7,340 bases of DNA from an uncultured Collinsella sp. (GTDB taxonomy: Bacteria; Actinomycetota; Coriobacteriia; Coriobacteriales; Coriobacteriaceae): positions 1 through 7,340 of the forward strand of contig URBS01000110.1 in NCBI GenBank assembly GCA_900546085.1, given 5' to 3'. The notes beneath the pieces were generated by a model, which ran no database searches, was not told the origin of the DNA, and was given only the letters and a program-made list of their open reading frames with translations. Both the position numbers and the translations under genes were made by a program. Shown piece after piece: positions 1-5,397 of this stretch (position 1 is the stretch's first letter; every line of letters starts with the position of its first letter).

Positions 1-15
1 CGTCTCTTGGGCCAC
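1..15 (-). CDS. Start of a leftward gene, truncated by the window edge
   Basis: Only five codons are visible: GTG GCC CAA GAG ACG, reading M-A-Q-E-T. The call rests on an excellent ribosome binding site, AAGGAGG on the minus strand (27 down to 21), five bases before the GTG, and on an AT-rich promoter-like region behind it. The product cannot be identified. It is transcribed in the same direction as the LysR gene but separated from it by a probable terminator and its own operator-rich promoter, so it is probably an independent unit. Confidence 0.5.
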
Positions 16-33
16 TAGAACCTCCTTGCTGGC

Positions 34-118
34 AAAGTTCAATTTATACAACACGAATTGAACCAAAGTTCAATTTAGCAAGCAGTATAGCGCCCTGCCA
101 TTTATAAAAGTTCAATTT
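34..118. promoter_or_regulatory. Operator cluster: four GTTCAATT half-sites
   Basis: The 12-mer AAAGTTCAATTT occurs three times in direct orientation, at 34-45, 65-76 and 107-118. An inverted half-site AATTGAAC lies at 56-63. The inverted half and the second direct copy form a palindrome, AATTGAAC-N4-GTTCAATT, at 56-75. Direct copies are 31 and 42 bp apart, close to three and four turns of B-DNA, so bound proteins would lie on one face. The sites overlap the probable promoter of the truncated leftward gene, which suggests cooperative repression. The regulator is unknown; nothing ties the sites to the LysR gene in this window. Confidence 0.55.
43..73 (-). promoter_or_regulatory. Possible promoter of the truncated leftward gene
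   Basis: On the minus strand a TTGAAC -35-like hexamer (73 to 68) is followed by TATAAA (48 to 43) with a 19-base spacer, or by TGTATA (50 to 45) with the usual 17-base spacer. Transcription would start near 36-38, giving a leader of about 20 bases that contains the AAGGAGG. A second TATACT lies further upstream on the minus strand (89 to 84). Both hexamers of the main candidate overlap GTTCAATT half-sites, so repressor binding would block polymerase. It is a consensus match only. Confidence 0.35.
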
Positions 119-119
119 C

Positions 120-178
120 AAAAAAAATGAGCCAAACCTCGAGATCTATCCCAAAGCTACAGCTGCGCGCGCTCATTT
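120..178 (-). terminator. Probable terminator of the LysR gene
   Basis: Read on the minus strand, AAATGAGC (178 to 171, overlapping the stop codon) can pair perfectly with GCTCATTT (132 to 125), and a run of T residues continues to 120. The loop is long, 38 bases, although it contains short self-complementary pieces such as AGCT repeats. The eight-base T run right after the stem supports termination; the long loop lowers confidence. Confidence 0.5.
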
Positions 179-1034
179 AGAGGTATTCGAGGAATCGAGC
201 GGCGGCAAGCGAAACATCGGCCGTGCGATATATCGCATTGATCTGCCGATGGGGATGCCCCTCGAGCGGACGCACGACAACATCGAACTGGCAGCGGCGC
301 AAGATGAGCGCCGGAAGAATGCTCACGCCCAGACCGTCCTCGACCATGGCCATAATCGCATAATCATCCCAAGTCGATAGCTTAGAGCGCACCGCCAGGC
401 CCGCGCGGCGAAACAGCGGCGTAATCTCGTCGTCGCTACCGCGTTCCAGCAGAATAAACTGCTCGTTGGCCAAATCGGCAAGGGAAACGACCTCCGCGGT
501 GGCAAGCGAGAAGTCCGCTGGCACCACGGCCATCAGCTCGTCTTGCACCAACGGCCGCGACGCCATGCCGGCGCCGCGTGGTTCGCGCGGGATAAAGCCC
601 AGATCGCAGCGGCCCTCTGCCACCCATTGTTCAATCTCTGAGTAATCGCCCATCAGCAACTCGTAATCGACGTCTGGATGATCGGCGCGAAAACGCGCAA
701 TCACCGGCGGCAGCACGTGGGTCGCCACGCTCGAAAATGTACCGATGCAGATTTTGCCGCGCATGAGCCCACGCATCTCATCCACCCGTCGCTGCAAGCG
801 AGTGAATTCCTCGCATAACGCCTCGACAGCCGGCATGACCTGCCGCCCGTCGGCAGAAAGAACCACACCCTCGCGACTGCGGTCGAGTACCTTAAAGCCC
901 CAATCGGCCTCAAGATCGGCCACCATGCGGCTCACGCCCGATTGTGAATAGCTCAGGCGCTCGGCAGCACGCGTAAAGCTTCCGGCGCGCACCGTCTCCA
1001 GCAGCACCTGCATCTTTTGAATATTCGTTTCCAC
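177..1034 (-). CDS. LysR-type transcriptional regulator
   Basis: A 285-residue LysR-family regulator of usual length. An N-terminal winged helix-turn-helix spans about residues 5-64, with the typical AGSFTRAAERL and SQSGVSRMVADLE segments. A periplasmic-binding-protein-like effector domain follows from about residue 92 to the end. The GTG at 1034 is preferred over an in-frame ATG at 1055 because GGAGG sits six bases before it, and the resulting N-terminus (METNIQKMQVLLETV) matches the family start. The gene is divergent from an EamA-type exporter with a LysR box between them; for this family that arrangement usually means control of the neighbour and of itself. The effector cannot be read from sequence. 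Residues 141-149 (GRCDLGFIP) recur in a relic beyond the exporter. Confidence 0.93.
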   Translation of the reverse strand: METNIQKMQVLLETVRAGSFTRAAERLSYSQSGVSRMVADLEADWGFKVLDRSREGVVLSADGRQVMPAVEALCEEFTRLQRRVDEMRGLMRGKICIGTFSSVATHVLPPVIARFRADHPDVDYELLMGDYSEIEQWVAEGRCDLGFIPREPRGAGMASRPLVQDELMAVVPADFSLATAEVVSLADLANEQFILLERGSDDEITPLFRRAGLAVRSKLSTWDDYAIMAMVEDGLGVSILPALILRRCQFDVVVRPLEGHPHRQINAIYRTADVSLAAARFLEYL

Positions 1035-1040
1035 GACACG

Positions 1041-1049
1041 CCTCCACCT
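1041..1049 (-). promoter_or_regulatory. Ribosome binding site that fixes the LysR start
   Basis: The minus strand reads AGGTGGAGG, and its GGAGG (1045 to 1041) lies six bases before the GTG at 1034. The upstream ATG at 1055 has no comparable site, and starting there would place this sequence inside the coding region. Confidence 0.6.
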
Positions 1050-1079
1050 TTGCATGAGTTTTTATCATGTTTTCCATGC

Positions 1080-1085
1080 ATTATA
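1080..1085 (-). promoter_or_regulatory. -10 element of the LysR gene
   Basis: The minus strand carries a perfect TATAAT here, about 45 bases before the GTG start, giving a leader of about 40 bases. No good -35 hexamer is present; the best 16-base-spaced candidate is CTGGCT. A weak -35 next to a LysR box is what a regulator-dependent or autoregulated promoter would look like. Confidence 0.45.
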
Positions 1086-1107
1086 TTCGCTTTTCTTCTA
1101 AAGCCAG

Positions 1108-1122
1108 TTCACCCATAGTGAA
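1108..1122. promoter_or_regulatory. LysR-type binding box (T-N11-A palindrome)
   Basis: TTCAC-N5-GTGAA is a perfect interrupted palindrome that contains the T-N11-A core typical of LysR-family recognition sites. It lies in the 118-base spacer between the divergent regulator and exporter genes. It is just upstream of the -35 position of the regulator promoter and about 30 bases before the exporter start codon. A wider ATATTC...GAATAT pair (1083-1088 and 1120-1125) flanks it. The likely ligand is the adjacent LysR protein. Confidence 0.55.
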
Positions 1123-1152
1123 TATGCACGGATGCAGAGGGGATGTCAGAGC

Positions 1153-2064
1153 ATGAACAACGGACTGTTTACGTACTTAGCAGCATTGCTATTGTTTGGC
1201 TCCAACGGCATCATCGCCGCTGCCATCGCGCTGCCGAGCTCCGATATCGTGCTACTGCGCACCTTTTTGGGAGCCCTCTCGCTTGTCACTATCCTCGCCA
1301 TCACCCAACGTCATAAGCTGCAGGCGCCATCTCGCCCCCGCGAAGCCGCAGCCCTGATCCTCTCGGGAGCCGCGCTGGGCGCCAGCTGGATTTTTCTATT
1401 CCGCGCTTATCAGACGATCGGCGTCGGCATCTCCTCGTTGCTGTATTACTGTGGCCCCATCATCGTCATGGCCCTCTCGCCGCTTATCTTTGGCGAAAAA
1501 CTGACTGGCGGCAAAATCGCCGGGTTCATCGCCGTCGCCTGCGGCGCTTTTCTCATTGCAGCGCAAGGTCTCGGCGGCAATATGCCCATTGCGGGCATCG
1601 CCTGCGGCATCGCCTCGGCATTTTGCTATGCGCTGATGGTCATCGCTAGCAAGGGTGCGCCACACATCGAAGGCCTCGAGAACTCCGCGCTCCAGGTGAG
1701 CGCCGCCTTTGTGACCGCGCTGGTCCTCACGCTCGTCACCCAAGGCGCCCCCTCGTTTTTCTCCCTTGGCATCGCTACAAGCATCGATTGGCGCGCCGTC
1801 GTCATGCTCGGCGTCGTCAACACCGGTATCGGCTGCCTGCTTTACTTTAGCGCCGTCGCCAAGCTGCCCGTGCAGACCGTCGCGGTTGTCGGCTATCTCG
1901 AACCGCTTTCGGCCGTCGTGTTCTCCGCCGTCCTTTTGGGCGAAGCCATAACGCCGATTCGCTTGATGGGCGCCGCGCTCATCATCGGCGGCGCGGTCTT
2001 TTGCGAACTCGCCGGCAAACGCACAAGCACCAAGGCCGGTATCGCCCAGGCAGCACGCGCTTAA
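1153..2064 (+). CDS. EamA/DMT-family transporter, probable small-molecule exporter
   Basis: A 303-residue polytopic membrane protein of the drug/metabolite transporter superfamily. It shows about ten hydrophobic helices arranged as two EamA halves. Each half has a helix ending in a proline-containing motif followed by GE: YCGPIIVMALSPLIFGEKL at about 99-117, and YLEPLSAVVFSAVLLGEAI in the second half. Family members export amino acids, metabolites or toxic compounds; the substrate cannot be read here. The ATG at 1153 is chosen over an in-frame ATG at 1132 because it starts directly before the first helix and has AGAGGGG ten bases upstream. The gene is divergent from the LysR regulator, its probable controller, and convergent with the bile salt hydrolase gene. 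Confidence 0.9.
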   Translation: MNNGLFTYLAALLLFGSNGIIAAAIALPSSDIVLLRTFLGALSLVTILAITQRHKLQAPSRPREAAALILSGAALGASWIFLFRAYQTIGVGISSLLYYCGPIIVMALSPLIFGEKLTGGKIAGFIAVACGAFLIAAQGLGGNMPIAGIACGIASAFCYALMVIASKGAPHIEGLENSALQVSAAFVTALVLTLVTQGAPSFFSLGIATSIDWRAVVMLGVVNTGIGCLLYFSAVAKLPVQTVAVVGYLEPLSAVVFSAVLLGEAITPIRLMGAALIIGGAVFCELAGKRTSTKAGIAQAARA

Positions 2065-2084
2065 GGGACATTTTCTCGGGGCGC

Positions 2085-2120
2085 ATGCGGGATAAAGCCC
2101 AGGTCGCAGAGGCCCTGCAC
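2085..2120 (-). pseudogene. Relic of a second LysR-type gene
   Basis: Positions 2087-2116 match 587-616, inside the LysR gene, at 28 of 30 bases and in the same orientation. Read on the minus strand, the relic encodes V-Q-G-L-C-D-L-G-F-I-P-H-A-P, against V-A-E-G-R-C-D-L-G-F-I-P-R-E-P in the intact regulator. The mismatches fall in codons as expected for diverged homologues. There is no start codon, DNA-binding domain or length around it, and the frame stops within the exporter stop region. It looks like a leftover of a deleted LysR paralogue, or a copied fragment. Chance similarity is unlikely but not excluded for so short a match. Confidence 0.5.
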
Positions 2121-2158
2121 CTCACGGGAGATGCAGGGCCCTTTGCATTGCTGCAAAG
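2111..2158. terminator. Two hairpins between convergent genes, possible bidirectional terminator
   Basis: GGCCCTGCA (2111-2119) pairs perfectly with TGCAGGGCC (2132-2140) over a 12-base loop. Directly after it, CTTTGCA (2141-2147) pairs with TGCAAAG (2152-2158) over a four-base loop. The pair sits between the convergent exporter and hydrolase stop codons, where a shared terminator is expected. Neither strand has a real T-tract, so termination strength is uncertain. The left arm of the first hairpin overlaps the LysR relic. Confidence 0.5.
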
Positions 2159-2165
2159 CTAACGG

Positions 2166-3131
2166 CTACGAACGACGCGGCTCGGGAACCACGAGTCTAT
2201 CGGGGCTCGCGCCCTCGGCATCCATCAGGCTCACGTAGCGAATCGATGGGTCATCGTAGGTCGCGTAGTAATAATTGCCCGTACGCGCGCTAAAGCATCC
2301 GGTGTAGATGGTCTTCTCGAACTTGCCGTCGCCCATCTTGGACGCTCCCTCGATCATCGCCACGCCCTCGAGCGAACGGAACATGCGGACGACGTTTTCG
2401 GCCTCGCTGCCCTTTTGCGGGTAATTGGCATTGAGGTAGGCAGCCTTTACAAAACGGCTCGGCGAATAGCAATCGCCCGGAATGCCGCGCATGCCGGCAC
2501 CGGCTCCATAGGGCTTAAGCTCGGCGCCACGCCATGTCGCCGTCTGCGGAAAATCGCTTGTGGCGGTGATATAGGTGCGCAGGTTTTCCATGTGCCACGG
2601 GAAGGTCGGCTGGTTGGCAAGGGTGTCGACCGGATCGTCGTATACATGCAGGCCGTCAGCCATCATCTCGACCACGATGCTACGCTGGCTGTCGCCGATA
2701 ATCCAATGGAGCAGCGACACGCCCAGCCCCTCTCCTGCAGATTTGGCGACAATCACCGTATCGCGCAGCGCAGCCTCGACCTCGTCGACCGTCGAGAACG
2801 TCGCTGCCACCCACAGGGGAAACTCATAGGCCGCGATATTGGTCTTTCCATCAACCGGGCCCTCGGCATACTCGGCATAGCCGGGAAAGTTGAGCCCCGC
2901 CACAGCCAGACCCGCATCGTTACCACAGTCGAAAAACATGGGATAGTTCTTGTAATCGATGCACATGCCGATTACCGCGTGTGCCGCCGACGCATCGTCG
3001 ATAAACGAATACGGAATATGAAACCCGCGCGGCATCACGCGAACCTGTTGACCGTAGTCAAAGCTCCAGTCGAGGTTGCGGCCTAGATACATGTGGCCAG
3101 AATTATCGGTAAATCGAATGCTCGTGCACAT
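2166..3131 (-). CDS. bsh: Choloylglycine hydrolase family protein, probable bile salt hydrolase
   Basis: This 321-residue Ntn-type amidase has the usual length for the family that removes glycine or taurine from conjugated bile salts, or splits penicillin V. The start at 3131 gives Met-Cys, so Cys2 becomes the N-terminal nucleophile after Met removal; AGGAGG lies four bases upstream. A longer in-frame start at 3194 would bury Cys2 and is rejected. Visible active-site residues by family comparison are Cys2, Arg18 and Asp21 (GRNLDW), Asn81 (GLNFPGYAEY), Asn173 (LANQP) and Arg226 (SPSRF). The loop YGAGAG at 208-213 fits the G-X-G pattern reported for taurine-preferring bile salt hydrolases rather than S-R-X. 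There is no signal peptide, so the enzyme should be cytoplasmic. Bile salt activity is favoured over penicillin acylase but not proven. Confidence 0.92.
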   Translation of the reverse strand: MCTSIRFTDNSGHMYLGRNLDWSFDYGQQVRVMPRGFHIPYSFIDDASAAHAVIGMCIDYKNYPMFFDCGNDAGLAVAGLNFPGYAEYAEGPVDGKTNIAAYEFPLWVAATFSTVDEVEAALRDTVIVAKSAGEGLGVSLLHWIIGDSQRSIVVEMMADGLHVYDDPVDTLANQPTFPWHMENLRTYITATSDFPQTATWRGAELKPYGAGAGMRGIPGDCYSPSRFVKAAYLNANYPQKGSEAENVVRMFRSLEGVAMIEGASKMGDGKFEKTIYTGCFSARTGNYYYATYDDPSIRYVSLMDAEGASPDRLVVPEPRRS

Positions 3132-3189
3132 AGCGCCTCCTAGCTTTACGTTCTTGCTAAGCTCATTGTCACCAAACAAAAAGGCGCTA

Positions 3190-3230
3190 AACACAAAAGC
3201 CCGGACATGACAACAATGTCACGCCCGGGC
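3190..3230 (-). terminator. Terminator of the deformylase-like gene
   Basis: On the minus strand GCCCGG pairs with CCGGGC (3225-3230 with 3199-3204), with a symmetric three-base internal loop, then a second TGACA/TGTCA stem (3208-3212 with 3217-3221) and a four-base loop. The minus strand continues with TTTTGTGTT. It lies 33 bases after the deformylase-like stop codon. It separates that gene from the hydrolase, so the hydrolase should have its own promoter within 3132-3190; no convincing consensus hexamers were found there. Confidence 0.7.
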
Positions 3231-3262
3231 CAAAAACGACGAAGTGCGGTGCCGTAGTCACC

Positions 3263-3682
3263 CTAGACAAGTTTACCTTGGCAGTGATCGATCATATGCT
3301 GGATCATTTGTGCCTCAAAGCCCGCGTAGTCGCGGCGGCACTCCTTCATCTTGCCGTCGACAATCTGGTCAAAGGCAACCTTGCACTTGATATAGCGCGT
3401 GGACTTGGTGACCTCCTCGTGCGTCAGGCAGCTCTCCTCCATCTTGCTGGCGCCCAGGCCAAACACCAGACGGGGGTTGTAGAGCACGTGGGGCTCGCCG
3501 GCATCGTCCAAGTAGACGCAAACCTTCTTGGTAACGCCAATCTGGTTAGCGGCAAGGCAGCCGGCATCGTCGAGCGACTTGATGGTATCGATCAGGTCCT
3601 GAGCAACCGGCTCGTCCTCGACGGTCGCAACCTCGCAACGCTGGGACAGGATAGCCTCGTCGTGGCAAAGCTCTTTAATCAT
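3263..3682 (-). CDS. Peptide deformylase-like protein with altered catalytic motif
   Basis: A 139-residue relative of the short (about 136-residue) peptide deformylases of gut bacteria. Deformylases are metal hydrolases that remove the formyl group from new proteins. The three family motifs are recognisable but changed. Motif 1 reads AGCLAANQ (40-47), where GxGxAAxQ is canonical. Motif 2 reads ESCLT (83-87), where EGCLS is canonical; metal ligand Cys85 is kept. Motif 3 reads HMIDH (129-133), where HExxH is canonical; both histidines are kept but the catalytic Glu is Met130. The ATG at 3682 has GGAGG five bases upstream; an in-frame ATG at 3694 lacks this. Ordinary deformylase activity is doubtful: the protein may bind metal without this chemistry, or use another substrate. 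A housekeeping deformylase presumably lies elsewhere. Confidence 0.82.
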   Translation of the reverse strand: MIKELCHDEAILSQRCEVATVEDEPVAQDLIDTIKSLDDAGCLAANQIGVTKKVCVYLDDAGEPHVLYNPRLVFGLGASKMEESCLTHEEVTKSTRYIKCKVAFDQIVDGKMKECRRDYAGFEAQMIQHMIDHCQGKLV

Positions 3683-3715
3683 ACGTTCCTCCATAGGGGT
3701 CGTTGTAACCGCTTA

Positions 3716-3721
3716 AGTATA
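3716..3721 (-). promoter_or_regulatory. Possible -10 element of the deformylase-like gene
   Basis: The minus strand reads TATACT 34 bases before the ATG at 3682, a five-of-six match to the -10 consensus. No acceptable -35 hexamer occurs at 16-18 bases. Short inverted sequences TTGTAAC (3703-3709) and GTTACAA (3761-3767) flank the region and might be a regulator site. Confidence 0.3.
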
Positions 3722-3814
3722 CGGTACCTACACAATTTCATGCGAAAGATACCGCCCGTCCGTTACAAACCGCCGAACATCAACATGTGAGGAACACCAA
3801 CTTCACAAAGGCGA

Positions 3815-3820
3815 TATAGT
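3815..3820 (+). promoter_or_regulatory. Possible -10 element of the purine permease gene
   Basis: TATAGT matches the -10 consensus at five of six positions and lies 55 bases before the permease ATG, giving a leader of about 49 bases. The -35 region is poor. In the leader, CGGCC (3839-3843) can pair with GGCCG (3853-3857). This is a small hairpin just before the ribosome binding site that might affect translation. Confidence 0.35.
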
Positions 3821-3875
3821 GGGTGAGTTCGTGTCAATCGGCCTAAACTCGGGGCCGAACAAGGAAAGGGTATGC

Positions 3876-5189
3876 ATGGACGAACTATTTCACGTCAGTG
3901 AGCGCAAGTCCACAATCGGGACCGAACTTCGCGCTGGACTGACAACATTCCTGGCGATGGCCTACATCATCGCCGTCAACCCCGCGGTGCTCTCGGGCGC
4001 TGGCATCGATGCGGGAGCGCTCGCCTGCGCCACCTGCCTGGGCGCCGGCATCATGACCATCTGCATGGGTATCTTCGCCAACCGCCCGCTCGCCTGCGCG
4101 TCGGGCCTGGGCATCAACGCCATGATCGCGGGCATCGCCACCACCATGTGCGGCGGCGACTGGCACGTGGCCATGAGCGTTATCTTCCTCGAGGGTATCG
4201 TCATCTTGCTGCTCGTCCTTTGCGGCCTGCGCGAGGCCATCATGGATGCCATCCCCGTGGTCCTGCGCCACGCCATCTCGGTAGGTCTGGGCCTGTTTAT
4301 CGCCATGATCGGCCTGTGCGACGCCGGCATCATCACCGCTGGCGCCGGTACGCTCGTCGGCCTGGGCGACATCACCTCCCCCACCTTTATCGTCGGCATC
4401 ATCTCCATCGTCGTGACGGTCGCCTTGGCTTCCCGCAACGTGCCGGGCTCGTTGCTCATCGGCATCATCGTCGCCGTTATCGCCGGTATCCCGCTGGGCG
4501 TCACCCATGCGCCCGCGGGCCTTATCGCCCCGCTCGACTTCTCGACCTTTGGCGCCCCGTTTGCCAGCACCGCCGATGGCAACATGGCCATCGTGAAGGT
4601 TCTGACCGACCCGATGCTGCTCGTCGTGGCCTTCTCGCTGCTCATGAGTGACTTCTTCGACACCATGGGCACCGCGATGGCCGTCGCCAAGCAGGGCGAG
4701 TTCCTAACCGAGGACGGCAATGTCGAGGACATCCGTCCCATCCTGGTCGTCGACTCCGTGGCCGCTGCTGCCGGTGGCTTTATGGGCGTCTCCTCCATCA
4801 CCACTTTCGTCGAGTCCACGTCCGGCGCTGCCGACGGTGGCCGCACGGGTCTCACCTCCGTCACCACCGGCGTGCTGTTCATCCTCGCCGCGTTCTTCTC
4901 CCCCATCGTCACCATCGTTTCCAGCGCCGCCACCTGCGGTGCTCTGGTCTACGTCGGCTACCTCATGATGAGCGAGGCCTCCGAGATCGACTGGTCCGAC
5001 GTGTCGCAAGGTTTCCCGGCGTTCATGATTGTCGCCGGCGTGCCCTTCACTTACTCCATCTCTGCCGGCATTGGCCTGGGCTTTATCGCCTACGTAATCG
5101 TCGCGCTCTTTAAGGGCGAGGCCTCCAAGATCAAGCCGCTCATGTGGATCGCAGCCCTTGCCTTCCTCGTCTACTTCTTCGTGGCGTAA
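3876..5189 (+). CDS. NCS2 family purine (adenine/guanine/hypoxanthine) permease, AzgA/PbuG type
   Basis: A 437-residue membrane protein with the length and about 12-14 hydrophobic segments typical of the AzgA/PbuG branch of NCS2 carriers, which import purine bases with protons. Diagnostic stretches are GLTTFLAMAYIIAVNP (21-36), FDTMGTAMAVAKQGEF (261-276) and ESTSGAADGGRTGLTSV (313-329); the last belongs to the substrate-binding region of the family. The ATG at 3876 is preferred over one at 3819 because GGAAAGGG lies about five bases upstream and the N-terminus then matches relatives. Which base is carried cannot be told. The gene ends in a strong terminator, so it is probably monocistronic. 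Its last 15 codons recur downstream of the next gene as a relic. No purine riboswitch was recognised in the leader. Confidence 0.93.
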   Translation: MDELFHVSERKSTIGTELRAGLTTFLAMAYIIAVNPAVLSGAGIDAGALACATCLGAGIMTICMGIFANRPLACASGLGINAMIAGIATTMCGGDWHVAMSVIFLEGIVILLLVLCGLREAIMDAIPVVLRHAISVGLGLFIAMIGLCDAGIITAGAGTLVGLGDITSPTFIVGIISIVVTVALASRNVPGSLLIGIIVAVIAGIPLGVTHAPAGLIAPLDFSTFGAPFASTADGNMAIVKVLTDPMLLVVAFSLLMSDFFDTMGTAMAVAKQGEFLTEDGNVEDIRPILVVDSVAAAAGGFMGVSSITTFVESTSGAADGGRTGLTSVTTGVLFILAAFFSPIVTIVSSAATCGALVYVGYLMMSEASEIDWSDVSQGFPAFMIVAGVPFTYSISAGIGLGFIAYVIVALFKGEASKIKPLMWIAALAFLVYFFVA

Positions 5190-5231
5190 CAGCATAGTCT
5201 GCTAAAGCAAAACAACAAGGCGCGGAGTCGC
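5144..5231 (+). repeat. Direct repeat, copy 1 (permease 3' end and first terminator arm)
   Basis: This stretch matches 7195-7281 at about 75 of 88 aligned positions with a one-base gap. The first 46 bases, which are coding, are identical at 43 positions. The rest includes an exact match over GCGCGGAGTCGC, the first arm of the permease terminator. The copies are 2051 bp apart and bracket the surface-protein gene. Confidence 0.8.
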
Positions 5232-5257
5232 ATCGAGCGGCTCCGCGCTTTTCTTTT
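5220..5257 (+). terminator. Terminator of the purine permease gene
   Basis: GCGCGGAG (5220-5227) pairs with CTCCGCGC (5241-5248). The stem extends inward by TCGC with GCGG (one T:G pair) to twelve pairs and a five-base loop, ATCGA. It is followed by TTTTCTTTT, a textbook intrinsic terminator 30 bases after the permease stop codon. Confidence 0.9.
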
Positions 5258-5301
5258 AAAGCCAGGCAACGCACGGACGCGCGATGTATTGCTTCCCGAG
5301 T

Positions 5302-5323
5302 TTTGGACATTTTGCCCTCCAAA
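5302..5323 (+). other. Small inverted repeat in the leader of the surface-protein gene
   Basis: TTTGGA (5302-5307) and TCCAAA (5318-5323) are separated by ten bases, in the 140-base stretch between the permease terminator and the surface-protein start. It could be a regulator site or a small RNA hairpin. No confident promoter hexamers were found; TATGCT at 5354-5359 is a weak -10 candidate. Confidence 0.25.
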
Positions 5324-5397
5324 CGGCACTACCGCCGGCTACATCCTGCAGATATGCTGGGCGTAATCGCATAGGCCCTATGAGGATGGGAGTAGCC

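Noticed and set aside
16..176. CRISPR-like array formed by the AAAGTTCAATTT copies
   Set aside because: The repeats are only 12 bases with unequal spacing and one inverted copy, which fits operators and not a CRISPR array.
2415..3086. Open frame on the plus strand (223 codons) inside the hydrolase gene
   Set aside because: It is antisense to the well-supported choloylglycine hydrolase and resembles no family; it is a shadow of the codon pattern.
3132..3194. Longer hydrolase N-terminus starting at 3194
   Set aside because: It would add 21 residues before the Met-Cys that must supply the N-terminal nucleophile, and the AGGAGG lies just before the shorter start.
3700..3875. Purine riboswitch in the leader of the purine permease gene
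   Set aside because: Purine permease genes are often controlled this way. However, the conserved purine aptamer joining and loop sequences are not recognisable here, and only a small CGGCC/GGCCG hairpin was seen.
3962..4933. Long open frame on the minus strand (323 codons) across the permease gene
   Set aside because: It is antisense to a clear NCS2 permease, has low-complexity composition with no recognisable domain, and arises from GC-rich codon bias.
5284..5397. Upstream start of the surface-protein gene at 5284
   Set aside because: There is no ribosome binding site before 5284, and the extra 38 residues are unlike a signal peptide extension. GGGAG before 5398 is better, although 5380 remains possible.
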